Numbered from the stretch's first letter, positions 38,815 to 53,426 are shown. The stretch: DNA of 64,000 bases from Coenobita brevimanus (GCA_032717465.1 CM064715.1:39657659-39721658), one strand, 5' to 3'. Translations and numbers: made by a program. The notes: generated from the letters alone by a model not told the origin.

Positions 38815-39160
38815 TTTTCTCCATCTTCCTCCCCAATTTTTTCTTCCCTAGTCTCATTCCCCTTCCCTCTCTTCCCTTCCTTCTCCTCCTCCTCCTCCTC
38901 CTCCTTTTCCTTCTGTTGTGTTTGTTTTGTTGTTGCTTCTTCTTTTTCTTCACTTCCTCTTCCTCCTTCTCCTCCTGTTCTCCGCTCTTCTCCTTTCCTC
39001 CCTCTTCCCCCTTTCTTCTCCTCTCTTACTTCCCTCCCTCAATCTCCACCCTTCCCACTCCCCTCCATCCCTACTTCTCTCCTTCTTTCAACTCCCCTCT
39101 CTCCTTACCTTACTCCTCCTCTCTTCCCGCCCTCCCTCACGTTCCCTTCCTCCTCTAACA
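38815..39160. repeat. Polypyrimidine tract
   Basis: CCT/TTC-rich plus strand with (CCT)n at about 38884-38905. Confidence 0.9.
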
Positions 39161-41082
<1,922 letters not shown>

Positions 41083-41229
41083 ACGCATAGTTTGGCCCTG
41101 GGTATATATGGAGTGGGGCAGGTGGAGTAGCGTAGGTAGGTACAGGTAGGTTATATAATAGGGGGTCTGTCTTAATTAACCTTGGATGGGCTACTTATTA
41201 TGACCATATAGAGGCCAGTGGAGAGAGTG

Positions 41230-42140
41230 AGAGAGTGGAGGGAGTGAGAGAGTGGAGGGGAAGGGAAGGGAAGGGGAGGGAAAAGAAGGTGGGAGGGATG
41301 GGACAATGGGATAAAGAGCAGAGGAAGGGAAAGGAAAAGGGAAGGGAAAGAAAAGGTAACAGGAAGGGAAGGAAAGGGGAGGGAAAAGAAAATGGGAGCG
41401 ATGGGACAGTGGGATAAGGAGCAGAGAAAGGAAAGCGATGGGATGGGATGGGCAGGGAAGGGAAGGGAAGGACAGGAAAGGAGAGGGAAAGGGAAATAGA
41501 AGGGATGGATTGAAAGATTGGAGAAGGGAAGGGAGGGATGGGAATGGAAATGGGAGAAGGGGAGGGAGAGAAAGGAAAAGAAGTGGGGGAGAGAAGAGAG
41601 GGAAAGAAAAAGAGGTGGAGGATGAAAGGAAGAAGGAAAGGAAGGAAAGGGAAAGGGAGAGGAGAGGGGAAGGGAAAGGAAGAGGGGAGGGGAAGGGAAA
41701 GGAAGAGGGGAGGGGAAGGGAAAGGGAGAGGGGAGGGGAGGGGAAGGGAAAGGGAGAGGGGAGGGGAAGGGAAAGGGAGAGGGGAGGGGAAGGGAAAGGG
41801 ATAGGGGAGGGGAAGGAAGAGGGGAGGGGAAGGGGAAGGGAAAGGGAGAGGGGAGGGGAAGGGAAAGGGAGAGGGGAGGGGAAGGGAAAGGGATAGGGGA
41901 GGGGAAGGAAGAGGGGAGGGGAAGGGAAAGGGAGAGGGGAGGGGAAGGGAAAGGAAGAGGGGAGGGGAAGGGAAAGGGAGAGGGGAGGGGAAGGGAAAGG
42001 GAGAGGGGAGGGGAAGGGAAAGGGAGAGGGGAGGGGAAGGGAAAGGGAGAGGGGAGGGGAAGGGAAAGGGAGAGGGGAGGGGAAGGGAAAGGGAGAGGGG
42101 AGGGGAAGGGAAAGGGAGAGGGGAGGGAAAGGGTGAGGGG
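41230..42140. repeat. G-rich 23-bp minisatellite
   Basis: Purine-only plus strand. From about 41655 it becomes a regular array whose unit starts GAGAGGGGAGGGGAAGGGAA and ends AGG, 23 bp, for example starts at 42001 and 42024; roughly 20 units, some shortened. Every unit supplies G4, G4, G3 and G3 runs with loops of 1-3 bases, matching the quadruplex pattern. The 340- and 358-residue minus frames (Pro/Ser/Leu/Phe) exist because C/T-only DNA lacks stops and the 23-bp period cycles all three frames. Confidence 0.95.
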
Positions 42141-42273
42141 AGATGATGTGCGGGATGTAGGGAGACGTAAAACAGAAAGACAGAAGGAAAACAAGAGGTA
42201 AGGCGAATGGAAAGGAGAGAGGCAGGAAGAGGACTGGATGAACAGGAGAGGAAAGAGACTTAAACAAGAGATG

Positions 42274-42347
42274 TGAGAGAAGGGAAGGAAAGCTGGGTTA
42301 AGGGAAGAGAGAATATGAGAGAAGGGAAGGAAAGCTGGGTTAAGGGA

Positions 42348-42391
<44 letters not shown>
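42274..42391. repeat. 42-bp duplication followed by (GA)n
   Basis: TGAGAGAAGGGAAGGAAAGC starts at 42274 and again at 42316; the second copy runs into a GA array ending at 42391. Confidence 0.93.
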
Positions 42392-42394
<3 letters not shown>

Positions 42395-43029
42395 GGGTAG
42401 CACAGGTATGCGGATTAATTTGCTCCTGTATTGGTTTAATATTGGTACTACAACTGAGTCCAGAGAGGAGGGGGTTGATGGGAGGGGGGAGACGTGGGAG
42501 GGAGGGAGGTAGAGAAGAGGGTGGAGGGGGATAGAGATGTAGAGTGGGAGGGAGAGGGAGTACAAAGGAGTACAGATGAAAACAAAAAGCAAAAGACCTT
42601 ATGGTCCTTTTGAGGCTGTTTGTTACAGAGTAGATTGTGACTACGAGATCTAATTCTACATGCTGAAGGATAAGGATAGTAAGGCAAGAAGACTCCCCCC
42701 CGCCTCCAAACCCTCCTGTTTAAACTGTCAGAAAAATTGTTATAAAAACCACGATGCAGCATGGAAAAACTGACATGGAAATTTCATAGGAAAGACTGAA
42801 AAAGAAAAGTTGCATTCTGCAATACTTTATCTATAAGCTACCAGTCTGAATAACCTGAAAGAGAAATTAGTAATGTAAAATGAATAATCAATTAATAAAT
42901 AACTAAGGCACTACATTATGTATGAATACGTTAATTGGTCCCGGTTCTGAAAAAAAAAAAAAGTTTATATATACAAATGTGTTTTATTCTGGAGTAAACA
43001 TATTAAGCTGGTGGTTAGATGACAGATAC

Positions 43030-43474
43030 TTATCCAAGCGAGGGAGGAGAAGGGAGACGAAGGGAGGAGCGAGAAGGGAATGGGGAAGAGGAAGTAGAAG
43101 GAGGGAGACGAGGGGTGGGGGAGAGAGGAGAGGAGAGAGGTTTGAAATGCAAGGGAGTATAGGAGGTAAGGTGGAAAGAGGCTAGTGGTGGGAAGGAAGA
43201 GAAAGGGGGAGAGAGAGAGAGGGGGGAAGGAGGCAGAAGAGAGAGGGAGAAAAGAAGGTAGAGGAGGAAGGGAGGAGGAAGAAGTGCGATGCAGTAAAGG
43301 GAGAAAGGGAGAGGAAAGGATAGAGAAAGGAAGGTACAAGAAATGTCAATGAAAAATGCAGGGAGAAAATCAAGGCAGGGAAAGAGGGAGGGCGGGAGAG
43401 AGGAAGAGAAGTAGAGGGACGAGAGTATGAGAACGAAGGAGAGATTATTTAGAAGGCAAGAGAATAACGGAAAA

Positions 43475-43521
<47 letters not shown>
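43030..43521. repeat. Polypurine tract ending in (GA)n
   Basis: GGAGAAGGGAGACG-type plus strand, GA array at 43479-43521. Confidence 0.88.
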
Positions 43522-43523
<2 letters not shown>

Positions 43524-43758
43524 ATGCAGCATACTATCAAGATAATCGAAACGTTTTTATATATACATCTATTTTCTAAAAGGAGATAATAAAGACGAAT
43601 CTTACCCCTCACTTAGCCTTCCCATTTCAGTTCCCTCAACAATTACCACCAAAAATGAATCGATGAAAAATGAACATAAAAAAAAGCTATCCCATCCTCG
43701 AGCCCCACGCCCTTCGCTCACTCCCTCAGCCGACAAACCTCTCCAGCAGCATACCCCT

Positions 43759-43785
43759 CAGACATACTCGCCGGGGGTATGTCTG
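43759..43785. repeat. Perfect 9-bp inverted repeat (stem-loop)
   Basis: CAGACATAC (43759-43767) and GTATGTCTG (43777-43785) with a 9-nt G/C-rich loop, in a GC-balanced non-repetitive segment. Role unknown. Confidence 0.7.
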
Positions 43786-43955
43786 CCGTGTTTGACTATG
43801 GTAATGATGTGCCCGCTCCCTGTACCGCCTGGGTAGGGAATTAAGAAAAAAAAAAGGAAAAAGAAAAAATGGAGAGAGAGGAAAAAAAGTTGGATCGTGT
43901 GTCTGTATAACTAAAACTTGCTTCTCTGTCTGACCGTTCTTTTTCTGCTGCTTTT

Positions 43956-44386
<431 letters not shown>

Positions 44387-44648
44387 GTGCGCGTCTGTGT
44401 GTGTATGTATGTGCGCTTGTGTATGTGCAAGTTATATGTGTATGTACGGTATTTAGTGCACCAAAGTTATCATTATTTTCGCGTGAGCTTTTGGTAACGA
44501 TGACTAAAAGTAAATAATAACAATTCACTTCCGCCAGAGATGAAAGTGAAGGCGATGGAGGGACATTTTCTCTATTGTCTAGCCAGTGGTTGACGATGCA
44601 TTACTAGAGAACGTTGTAAATCCATATAAATCTTACTTTTACGTACAC

Positions 44649-44651
<3 letters not shown>

Positions 44652-44715
<64 letters not shown>

Positions 44716-44810
44716 AATTAATCTGGGAATGTGGGAAAAGTCTTTATTTTACAATGGACATGATCCAGGCTGATGGTGGTGATGATGATGATGATGATGA
44801 TGATGACAAT
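44652..44810. repeat. (GA)n and (GAT)n microsatellites
   Basis: GA 44652-44714 and GAT near 44779-44806. Confidence 0.96.
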
Positions 44811-45402
44811 GATAACAGCCATAATGATAAAATGAAGCTTTCGTGGTTATTGTGGTGGCACTGGTTATTATGGTGAAGTTACTGGTGATGATAGTGATGA
44901 AGATATGATAACAGTGGTGCAGTAAACTTATGAGCAGTGATGGAGAAATGGAGAAAAGGGGTTATTTCTTTTGGTTTTAACAGTTTTCTTACAAGTCCTT
45001 CCCTTGCGAATTTTGTTTTGCATATGTTTAACCCCCTAATGAAGGTGAATCGATTTTATGACAAACTAGTGGGGTTTAATACTGCACTGAATAACATACG
45101 TCAGGTTTTTTACTGTTGATGTTACATGTATTGCCTAAACCCCTGCAGTACATGAAATTTCCTGCCATATCAGTTAAGTAGTCTGGCGGTAGCGTTAATG
45201 GAACAGAATTTACGTCCAGCTGTCGGTGAGGCTTTGCTACGTTGATATCTCTTGATGGTACCAACTGACCATGAAAGTGAAAAGAATAGATTGCTGATTG
45301 ATATCCGAGCAAACAAATTGTTGTGTATATAGGGCTCTTATTAATAATCTTTTACCAATTTGTCCGTCTCCTCTTCCTTTTCCTCCTCCTCCTCCTCTTC
45401 TT

Positions 45403-45518
45403 TATCATCATCATCATCATCATCATCATCATCTTGACTATTATACGTATGATATATATAACAATAATAGCTAATAACAACAACAACAACAATAATAATA
45501 ATATTAATAATACAAATA

Positions 45519-45543
<25 letters not shown>
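45403..45543. repeat. (ATC)n and (AAC/AAT)n microsatellites
   Basis: ATC 45403-45432; AAC drifting to AAT at about 45476-45543. Confidence 0.96.
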
Positions 45544-45549
<6 letters not shown>

Positions 45550-45884
45550 CCCCAATATTTCATAAGGACGGGCTTGGACGTAAAAACTAAAGCAAGAGAA
45601 TATCATCCCCTGTCTTCAAAATCAACAAAGAAGCAAAACCTGAAACAAACAGAACAACAGGACACGCAGAAAAAAAGTCCCCACTCACCAAGAAAACTCC
45701 TACATGCCAAAACAAGAACTAAATAACACAAAATAAAAAAGACAAAAAACTTCCCCTCTCTCCTAAAAAAAAAAACTTATAAATTCCTAAGAAAACAAAA
45801 AAGCCAGTTCATAAATAAAATCGACCCCTCCCAAGGAAACCCCCTGCCACTTACCCATTCACCTAAGACACAGGAAGTTTGAGA
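45544..45884. other. No gene seen; A/C-rich spacer
   Basis: Repeated AAAACTCC/AAGAAAACAAAA-type sequence, compositionally skewed, no frame of interest. Confidence 0.45.
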
Positions 45885-45990
45885 GAGTGGCGTGCTTTTA
45901 TGGAAGGTGGGAAGTGGCCGTGGCTTGTATTATGCGAGACCTGAGTTCGATCCCCGAAGGCTGTTCTATGTGCACCAAACCATGACTTGT
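45885..45990 (+). mobile_element. Possible tRNA-derived SINE fragment
   Basis: GAGTTCGATCCCC at about 45948-45960 is a good match to a tRNA B box, and AGTGGCGTGC about 50 bp upstream is a weak A-box candidate. No cloverleaf can be drawn. Confidence 0.35.
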
Positions 45991-47262
45991 GTACCTGCCT
46001 ACCTCATCTTCCTCTTTCTCAGCTCTGCCTCCTCTTCCACGTCTTTCTCTTCCAGCCCCTGTTTCTTTCTTTTTTTTTTCAACTTCTCTTCCTCCTTTTC
46101 CAACTCTTCTTCATTTTCCCAGGTGCTTTTTATTTCTCCTTGACTTCCTCTTCTTTCATTCCCTTCTCCTCCTCTTCCATTCCCTTCTACTCCTCCATTC
46201 CCTTCTCTATTCCCTTCTCTTCTTCCTCCTCCTCCTATACCTAATGTTTCTTTTCCGGTCCTTCCTTCTCTTTTCTTCCTCCTCTTCCAGACCCGCATTC
46301 TCTTCCTCATCTCTGTGTTCCATTTCTTCCTTTTCCTCCAATCGTTCCTCTTCTTTTTGCTTTTTCCTCCTCCCCTTTGTCTCTTCTCTCCACCTCTCCT
46401 CATTCACTTCCATTGCCTTTTCTCTCTACTATTTCACCTCATTTTCCTGCCTACCCTTCTTCTCCTTTTCTAATACTTCCTCCTCTTCCAGTCCCTTTTC
46501 ATTTTTCTCCTTCTCTTCCGCTTTCACTCCTTTCTTCTATTGTTCCTTTTTCATCTCTGTTTCCTCTTTTCTTCTCTCCCTTTTTCCTTTTCCAGTCTTT
46601 CTTTCTCCTTTTCATTTATTCCTTCTTTCCCAGTCACCTTTTCCTCCTCTTCCTCTTCTCCCAGTCTCTCCATCTCTTCAATTTCCTTCATGCCATTCTT
46701 CGCATTCCTCTTCGTATATTTTACTCCTACTATTTTTTTTTTTAGCATCCTCTGCAAATTATACTTCCTTTTTCCTTTATCTTTCTGCATCTTCTTATGC
46801 CTCTTTTCCAGTCTCATTCCCTTTTTTTTCTTCTTCAATTTGTCCCTCACTAATTCTTTTTCTCCTTCACTTTTTCTTCTCCCTCCCCGTCTCCTCCTCC
46901 TCCTCCTCCTCCTCCTCCTCCTCCTTCTTAATCATCTTTATTTGTTAGCTCCTTGCTTCTCCTTTTTCTGCGGCTTTGATCACTCATTCGTTTTCTCTTC
47001 CTCCTCCTTTTCTTCCTTCTCCTCCTTCTTCTCTTATTTCTCCTTCATCATTTTCTCCCCCTCTGGCCTCCTTTACCATATCGTCTTTGCATTATTACCT
47101 TATTGTCTCCATTAATATCTCAAATTTCCTTTTAGTTTTCTTCTTTTTCACCTCTTTCCATCTTCCTCCTCCTCCCCCTCTTCCTACTCCTCCTCCTTCT
47201 TCTCCCTTCCTCCTCCTCCTCCTCCTTCCTCTCCTCCTCCTCCCAGCCCAGTCCTCCCCCAT
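45991..47262. repeat. 1.3 kb polypyrimidine tract
   Basis: TTCCTCC/TTCTTCC-rich plus strand with (CTC)n at about 46898-46925 and 47155-47245. Frames of 319 and 191 residues are low-complexity artefacts. Confidence 0.92.
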
Positions 47263-47399
47263 TAGAGCCACTCAGTACAACGCGTAAATTGCCTCCACAA
47301 TGCAACTCCAGGTTTTGTCTCCACATGAACCCTCTATACTCCACTAAGTCCACCGCATTTCCTGCCTCGCCTGAACGTCCAACTCGTAAATAGTTGGCG

Positions 47400-47800
47400 A
47401 AAAAGCGACTCTTGAATGCTTTGTAAAAACTGTGACTCTTGAATACCTCATCAGTATAGCATATTGAGCTCTTGAACACCCTGGAAAAATATCGAAGTGA
47501 ATACCTTGCCAATTTGAAGAACTCTTGAATTCCTATTGTGACTCTTGAATTCCTTCCCAATATGTGACTCTTGAATACCTCCCCAATATGTGACTCTTGA
47601 ATACCTCCCCAATATGTGACTCTTGAATACCTCCCCAATATGTGACTCTTGAATACCATCCCAATATGTGACTCTTGAATACTCCCCAATGTGTGACTCA
47701 TGAATACTCCCCAATATGTGACTTGAATACCACCCCAAAATGTGACTCTTGAATACCTTCCCAAAATATGACTCGAGTGCCTCCCCAATATGTGAAGCTT
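47400..47800. repeat. 26-bp minisatellite
   Basis: Unit ATACCTCCCCAATATGTGAC plus TCTTGA repeats about 12-15 times, regular at 47530-47690 and eroded on both sides. The minus strand stays open for 237 residues; since 26 is not a multiple of three, the peptide repeats with a 26-residue super-period (YWGGIQESHIGEVFKSHILG) built from all three frames of one unit. Confidence 0.93.
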
Positions 47801-49366
47801 TGAAAATGTCTCCAAAATGGGGTTTGTTGAAGTCTTCCTAAGCAAAATATTACGATCTACGTAAACATCATGACATTACGAGTATTTTACCCACATCAAC
47901 GTTAGCCGTCTTAGAGCATCGATCCTCACCAGCATCATCGTGGTTTTCCTAATTTTCAGACAGGCAGAGAGTAGTAGCTAAGCAAAGTGGTCTAGTTGTC
48001 TTCATAATAAAATATCCAAGTCGACTTGGTTGCTGATGGGCTAGCTGAGACAGGATCTATAAGTTTATGAACTTCTGTGATTTTTGCTGCACAACCTACC
48101 AAATCTCACACACTGAATCCCGGACAATCCTATGACGGGCCAGGACACATTCCACCCATCTACTTTAACTCTTTGGATCCGGTGGCTTTCTGGTTTGCTT
48201 CATTCGTGCTATCTCCAGACGATTTTAATAAGCGTAGAAGAGATTTTTCGAAGTATAGTGGTTGGATATAAACTTCACTAATCCTACATCACAAGGCGCT
48301 TTCGCTAAATCAAAGTCGTCCGGGAGTAGTATAAATGAAGTAAAAACTGCTTACCTGGGTTGATGGGGTTAAGTTTGTAATACCTTGACAGTATCCAGTG
48401 CATCATGAAGGGTTATCTTGAACCCCGCTGGTGATATGAACATTTTCACTTCCTAGCCAGTCACAGGGAGTCAGGCTGGCATTTAACCTCGTCATTTACA
48501 GACATCCTTCCAAAGTTTAATAAAGCCATATGGAGCTGTCAGAACGATACGACTGATGTCAACCGAAGTTCCTCATGGCGGATTGAAGTTACTGAGGCCT
48601 TGTGCTTTGAGCCAGATTAGCCCCTTTTCTACGATGACGCACATTTTAGTTCATTAATATCTTCATTCGAATTTATTAACCTTAGAGGAGACGTTTTGAA
48701 CTGGAGGAGATACATACAGTTCTTATCAACCCATACATTAGAGAAGCAAAGTTGAACGATTTCGTCCGGTGGTACTCGTAAGGCGAGGGCAGACGCCAAT
48801 TGGCGCGCACACGCGTGCTACTCTCCGTAGCTTAAACTTTTGATCCTGTGACAGATTATTCAACCCCTATCCTGATATACAAGGCCTCTACTTTATCCAG
48901 GGTACCACAGTTACCTCCCCTACTTGTTACCCGAGGTATGCGAATGGCATACCAACCCACGAATGGTGGATGGACACTTGAGTTGATTCGTGCCAACTGC
49001 CAGTACCACGATGAAAAATTGGTAACTGAATAATGAGCTAAAAACCCGAGTTTAACATGTCGTCCTCGTAACATCTATAGTCACTGAGGACAAACTGTTT
49101 CCGCAGTTTAGGAAAAAATCGTCTTGTGGTAGAATGAAAATGATAAAAAGTCGCTGTCGTGGTGAAACAGCATTATTCCAACCCCTTCAGTCCGACAGGT
49201 GTATCTTAGTGGAATAAAATAGTTCAGGGATGGTGAAACGTACGTGCACTTGTGTGACTGACGTTATCTAAAATTTAATCGTCATGTTCCATCTCCCTGA
49301 AATAATAAGGGTATTTTCAACTGTCGGCCGGCATTAAACTTTAACAGCTTCAGTCCGATGATGATG

Positions 49367-49368
<2 letters not shown>
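47801..49368. other. No gene seen; spacer containing TTAA-family copies
   Basis: Apart from 48165-48372 and fragments near 48530 and 49113, the sequence is complex with short frames lacking recognisable domains. Confidence 0.5.
48165..48372. repeat. TTAA-family pair, B then A orientation, 208 bp
   Basis: Starts TTAACTCTTTGGATCCGG, has CCAGACGATTTTAATAAGCG in the left half and AATCAAAGTCGTCCGGGAGT in the right half, and ends GTTGATGGGGTTAA. The layout is two copies in opposite orientation. Confidence 0.7.
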
Positions 49369-49434
<66 letters not shown>

Positions 49435-49465
49435 CCTACAGATGATTTTATTCAACCTTGGACGT
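49175..49465. repeat. TTAA-family copies, one split by a (TG)32 array
   Basis: CCCCTTCAGTCCGACAGG with GGAATAAAATAGTTCAGGGA is one copy. A second has TTTAACAGCTTCAGTCCGAT, a short ATG run, TG 49369-49433, then CTACAGATGATTTTATTCAA, so the microsatellite sits between the left end and the core. Confidence 0.75.
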
Positions 49466-49691
49466 TACATAATGTCACCTACACTAAGTCCTTCTCTACA
49501 AGCCATCTACTCTACTCTGAACAAAATCGTTACATAGCAGCGGAAAAAAAAAATGTGACCTTGATAAAATATTCCACATTACTCTAACCACGAGGAAAAA
49601 TAACAAAAAGGAAAAAAATTTTTAACCTGACATGAATGCCTAGTCCATTACAGGTTGAAGGACAGGAGGATATTGACAGGGTTTTTGTTAC

Positions 49692-49724
49692 ATGATGATG
49701 ATGATGATGATGATGATGGTGGTG

Positions 49725-49752
<28 letters not shown>
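49692..49752. repeat. (ATG)n(GA)n microsatellites
   Basis: ATG 49692-49717, GGTGGTGG, then GA 49725-49752. Confidence 0.96.
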
Positions 49753-49761
<9 letters not shown>

Positions 49762-49889
49762 AAAGCACCTGCCTCTTCATTACGTCTTTACTACCTGGCC
49801 GGGAACATCGCGAAATAATCAAGGTCGCAGAATCCAGCAAATTTATCGTGCCGTCATGAAGGAAATTATACGACGGGGAGGATAATTGA

Positions 49890-50879
49890 TATTTATTGAG
49901 GCGGCAGGGGGAGGGATGGGTAGGAGAAGAGGTGGGGAGGGGAGGAAAGGTAGGGGAGAGATGGAGGGATGAGGAGGGGGAAGGGGAGGACGGGTAAGGG
50001 GACGTGGAAAGAGGAGAACTAGGAAGGAGAAGGGGATGGAAGGGTGGTGAGTGGGGAGGGAGGGTAGGGGGAGTGGAAGAAGGAACAAGGCTAGGAAGGG
50101 GAAGGGGATAGGGAGTGTAAAGGTTGGAATGGGAGCAAAGGTAGGGAGTGGACAGAGGATAGGGGTAGGAAGGGGAGATAGGAGAGGGAATGGATAGGGA
50201 AACAAGAGACAAGATAGTAAAGAAAATGGCAGAAGTAGGGTTGGGGTTAAGATGAGGAAGGTGGGGAGGTGTAGGGGGAGAGGAATAAAAAAGAGGGGGA
50301 GGGGGAGGGTACGGGAAGTGAAGAGGAGGAGGTGTGAGGGGTGGATTATGGGGAGCAGGGGAAGAAGAAGAGGTGACCTGTGGAGGGTGGGGGAAATGAA
50401 AGGGGGGATGGGGAGGGAAGGTGAAAAGGGGGATAAGGGAAATATAGAGGAGCTGAAGTAGGGGAGGGGAAGGGTAGGTGGGAGTGAAGAGAGGGATAGG
50501 GAGGAAGGACAGGGGAGTGAAAATTGGAGGGGAGGAAGGGGAAGGAACAGTGAAGAAGAGGAGGTGGGTAAGGCAAGAAAAGGTAAAGAAGGGAAATTAG
50601 GGAGAGGCTGAAGACTGGCCTAGGAAAGTTAGAGACGAGAGGAGTGAGGTGAGCGAAGGGAAAAAAGGATGGGAGGAGCTGGGATAAGGATTACAAAGGA
50701 ATATAAATTTAAAAAAAAGAAAAGGCTTATTCGTCCTCTAGAGACTGCTTGATGAGAATTAATTTGTAACTAAGGTATGTACTGTACTCGTATTAAGTGG
50801 ATCTAGGAAAAGGAAGGAATGGAAGACTGACCAAGGTGGGGTTCTTGTAATGGGAGAGAAGAGAGATGGGGAAAAGGAA

Positions 50880-50920
<41 letters not shown>

Positions 50921-52344
50921 GGTGCGAGGAAGAGAAGAGAAGAGGAAAAATGACTATGAGTGGCTGTAAGGATGGGGAAGAGAGGGGGCTGGGAAGAATA
51001 AGTGAGCAGGATAGTGTTGATGAGTTGATGGATGAGAGATGCCGGTGAGAAGGCAGTAGGGAAAAGAAAAGAAGAGAGAGCGCGGAGAGAGGAGGAAGAG
51101 TGAGGGGTGTGAGGAAGATATAAATTGGGAAGATGTACTGGAAGAAGCAGAAAGAGCAATGGAGGCGGGAAAAGGAGATGACGGAGGGATGAAGGATGAA
51201 GAAAGAGCGGGTGTTTGGGTGAGGAGATACAGAACTGAGAGGAGGTAGAGAGTAGGGAAGAAGAGCCTGAGAGAAGAGAGGAGGCAAAAAGCAGGGAGGA
51301 GGTAAGAAGTAGAGAGAAAGTAGAAAGTTGAGAGTAGAGAATAAAAAGGAACATGAGGGGAGAGAGGAGCAAAAGAGGAGAGAATTGATAAGAATCAGAG
51401 AGGAGGTTGAAAGAAAAGAGGAAATATAGCATAATGAAGAAGAATGAACAAAGGAATAAGAGGGGAAGGACAAAGAGTAGACGAGAGGAAGAGAAACGAG
51501 GACTCGAAGAGAGGGGAAAGAAAACAATCTGGGACAGGAAAGTGGGAAGGGCATAGAAGAGAGAAAAGAAGGGATATAACAAGAAAAAGGGTAGGATATG
51601 GAAAAGAAAGGAGTATGGAGGCCGTGAGGGTACAGGGAAGGGAAGGGGAGGGTGTGAGGAAAGGAGAGGAGGGTGCCGAGAAGAGAAGGATGAAGGGAAG
51701 CAAGATGAAGATATAGGGGATGGAGAAGAGGAAGGAAAGGATGTGGGAAGAGGAGATGAGGGGGTATGGAGAAGAAGGAAGGGGAGAGGCATCGAAGGCG
51801 GATGTAAGAAAACGGGGAAATGGATGGGTGTAGGAAAAGGAGAGGAGGAATATGGTGAAATGGAGACGGCTTGGAGGAGGGAGCAGGGTACAGGGGAGGG
51901 GAAAAGAGAGGTGTGGAGAAGAGGAAGTAAGATTTTTGGAGGAGAAGAGAACCACAGAGAAGAACAAGTGGGGTGTATGGAGGAGAGGAGGGGGAGGGGG
52001 AGGCAGGGGTATTGTGGAAGGGGAGGAAGGGCTGCAGGTGTAGAAGGGGAGGGGGGGAGTCAGAGTATGAAAGGGAAGAAGAGGATTATGGTGAAGAGGA
52101 AGATGTGGATAGGGGTAAGAAGGATGTAATTTAAGATAAAAGGAACGGGCTGATTTGGCTGAGAGAGAAACGCATATTGGGGCAGCCGTGGGTAGGAAGG
52201 ATGGAAAAGCCAATATGAGGGAGGAAATGGGAAAGGGATGGTCTAGGAGGCGTAGGAGGGTAGAAAAAAGGGAACGAGAGGGAGGGGAAAGGGAAGATGG
52301 AGAAGGAAAACGGGAAAGGAGGGGGAGATGGAAAACAGTAGAGG

Positions 52345-52389
<45 letters not shown>

Positions 52390-52620
52390 AGAGAGAGGGA
52401 GAGAGAAATAGAGAGAGAGAGAAGGGGAAAATGGCATGGCTACAAACGAGATGAACGGGAAGGGGGTGTATAGTCTTGGACGGAGAACAGAAGAGGAAGA
52501 GAGGGAGGGGAGGACTAGAAGAGTTGGAGCTAGGAAGAGAGGAGGGACGATGGGGTGGGGAAGAGAATAAGTGGGGGGAAAGGAGGGGAGGGGGGAAGTG
52601 AGTGGGGGAGAAGCCCTAAT
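49890..52620. repeat. 2.7 kb polypurine tract
   Basis: The largest purine block, GGGAGGGG/GGAAGAGG-rich plus strand, with embedded GA arrays at 50881-50916 and 52349-52381. Pro/Ser/Leu/Phe-rich minus frames of up to 329 residues and Arg/Glu/Gly-rich plus frames are artefacts. Confidence 0.92.
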
Positions 52621-53426
52621 AACGTGCTGCCCTGCCATCGATAATATTATGCTGATTATTCACGAGCTTGCACGGAGGGAAAAATAAAAAATAAAAAACA
52701 AAACAAAAAATTCAAGAGCAGGCATGATAATCTCAGGGCAGCGGGGACTGGGGAGGGGGACGGAGGAAGGGAAAGGAGGGGGAAGAAGGAGGGAGGGGGG
52801 AAGCTAGGTTATTACATGGCCTGGCTAGTTATTGCCTGCTGTGTTATCATTATTAGTTATTTCCTTGTTTTCATTGCTGTTATTTGGCCCCAGTTAGGGA
52901 ATATTAGCCTCGTCTTATAGGAATTTTGGTCTCGTAAGTTATGATTTTATGTCCTATGTTATTATTTTCTGTACTTCCTTACTATTTTCTGTCCTAAGCC
53001 ATAATTTTTCTGTATCATAAAGTTATATAATTTTTCGAAAGTTTTTATTTTTTCCCGTGAGTTACAGTTTTCCTTTACTGCAGGTTATTATTTTCCTAAG
53101 TCGCGATTTTGTTTATCGAATTATAAGGCTTTTTGTATCGTGTTATAACTTTTCTGTATTGTAAGTCCTGATTTACGATACCGAACCATTAATCAAACTT
53201 TTCTGTACCGCAAGTATTATCTTTTATTTTAGGATTTAGCGAGTTTGTAGTTTAAGTTTTATGTAAGATGTTTTTCATAGGCTTTTATTATCTGGTATGA
53301 GGAAATTGTTGTTATTAGGTGTTCTTGTTGCTAGGTTACTGTTCTTCATGTTCTTCTCCTGGGTTTGGTTAGGGGGGATTGAATTAGGCTTTTTTTTTTT
53401 CTTCTTTTTTGCTGAGGGGGTAGTTT
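52621..53426. other. No gene seen; T-rich spacer with TTTTCTGTA motifs
   Basis: Repeated phrases TTATTTTCTGTACT, TTATAACTTTTCTGTATT and similar suggest a very degenerate T-rich repeat of about 30-40 bp. A second purine patch lies at 52740-52803. Confidence 0.5.

Noticed and set aside
41172..42267. 340- and 358-residue minus-strand frames rich in Pro/Ser/Leu
   Set aside because: Explained by a 23-bp G-rich minisatellite whose C/T strand lacks stops.
47530..47760. CRISPR-like regularly spaced repeats
   Set aside because: Units are contiguous 26-bp tandem repeats without unique spacers, in eukaryotic DNA.
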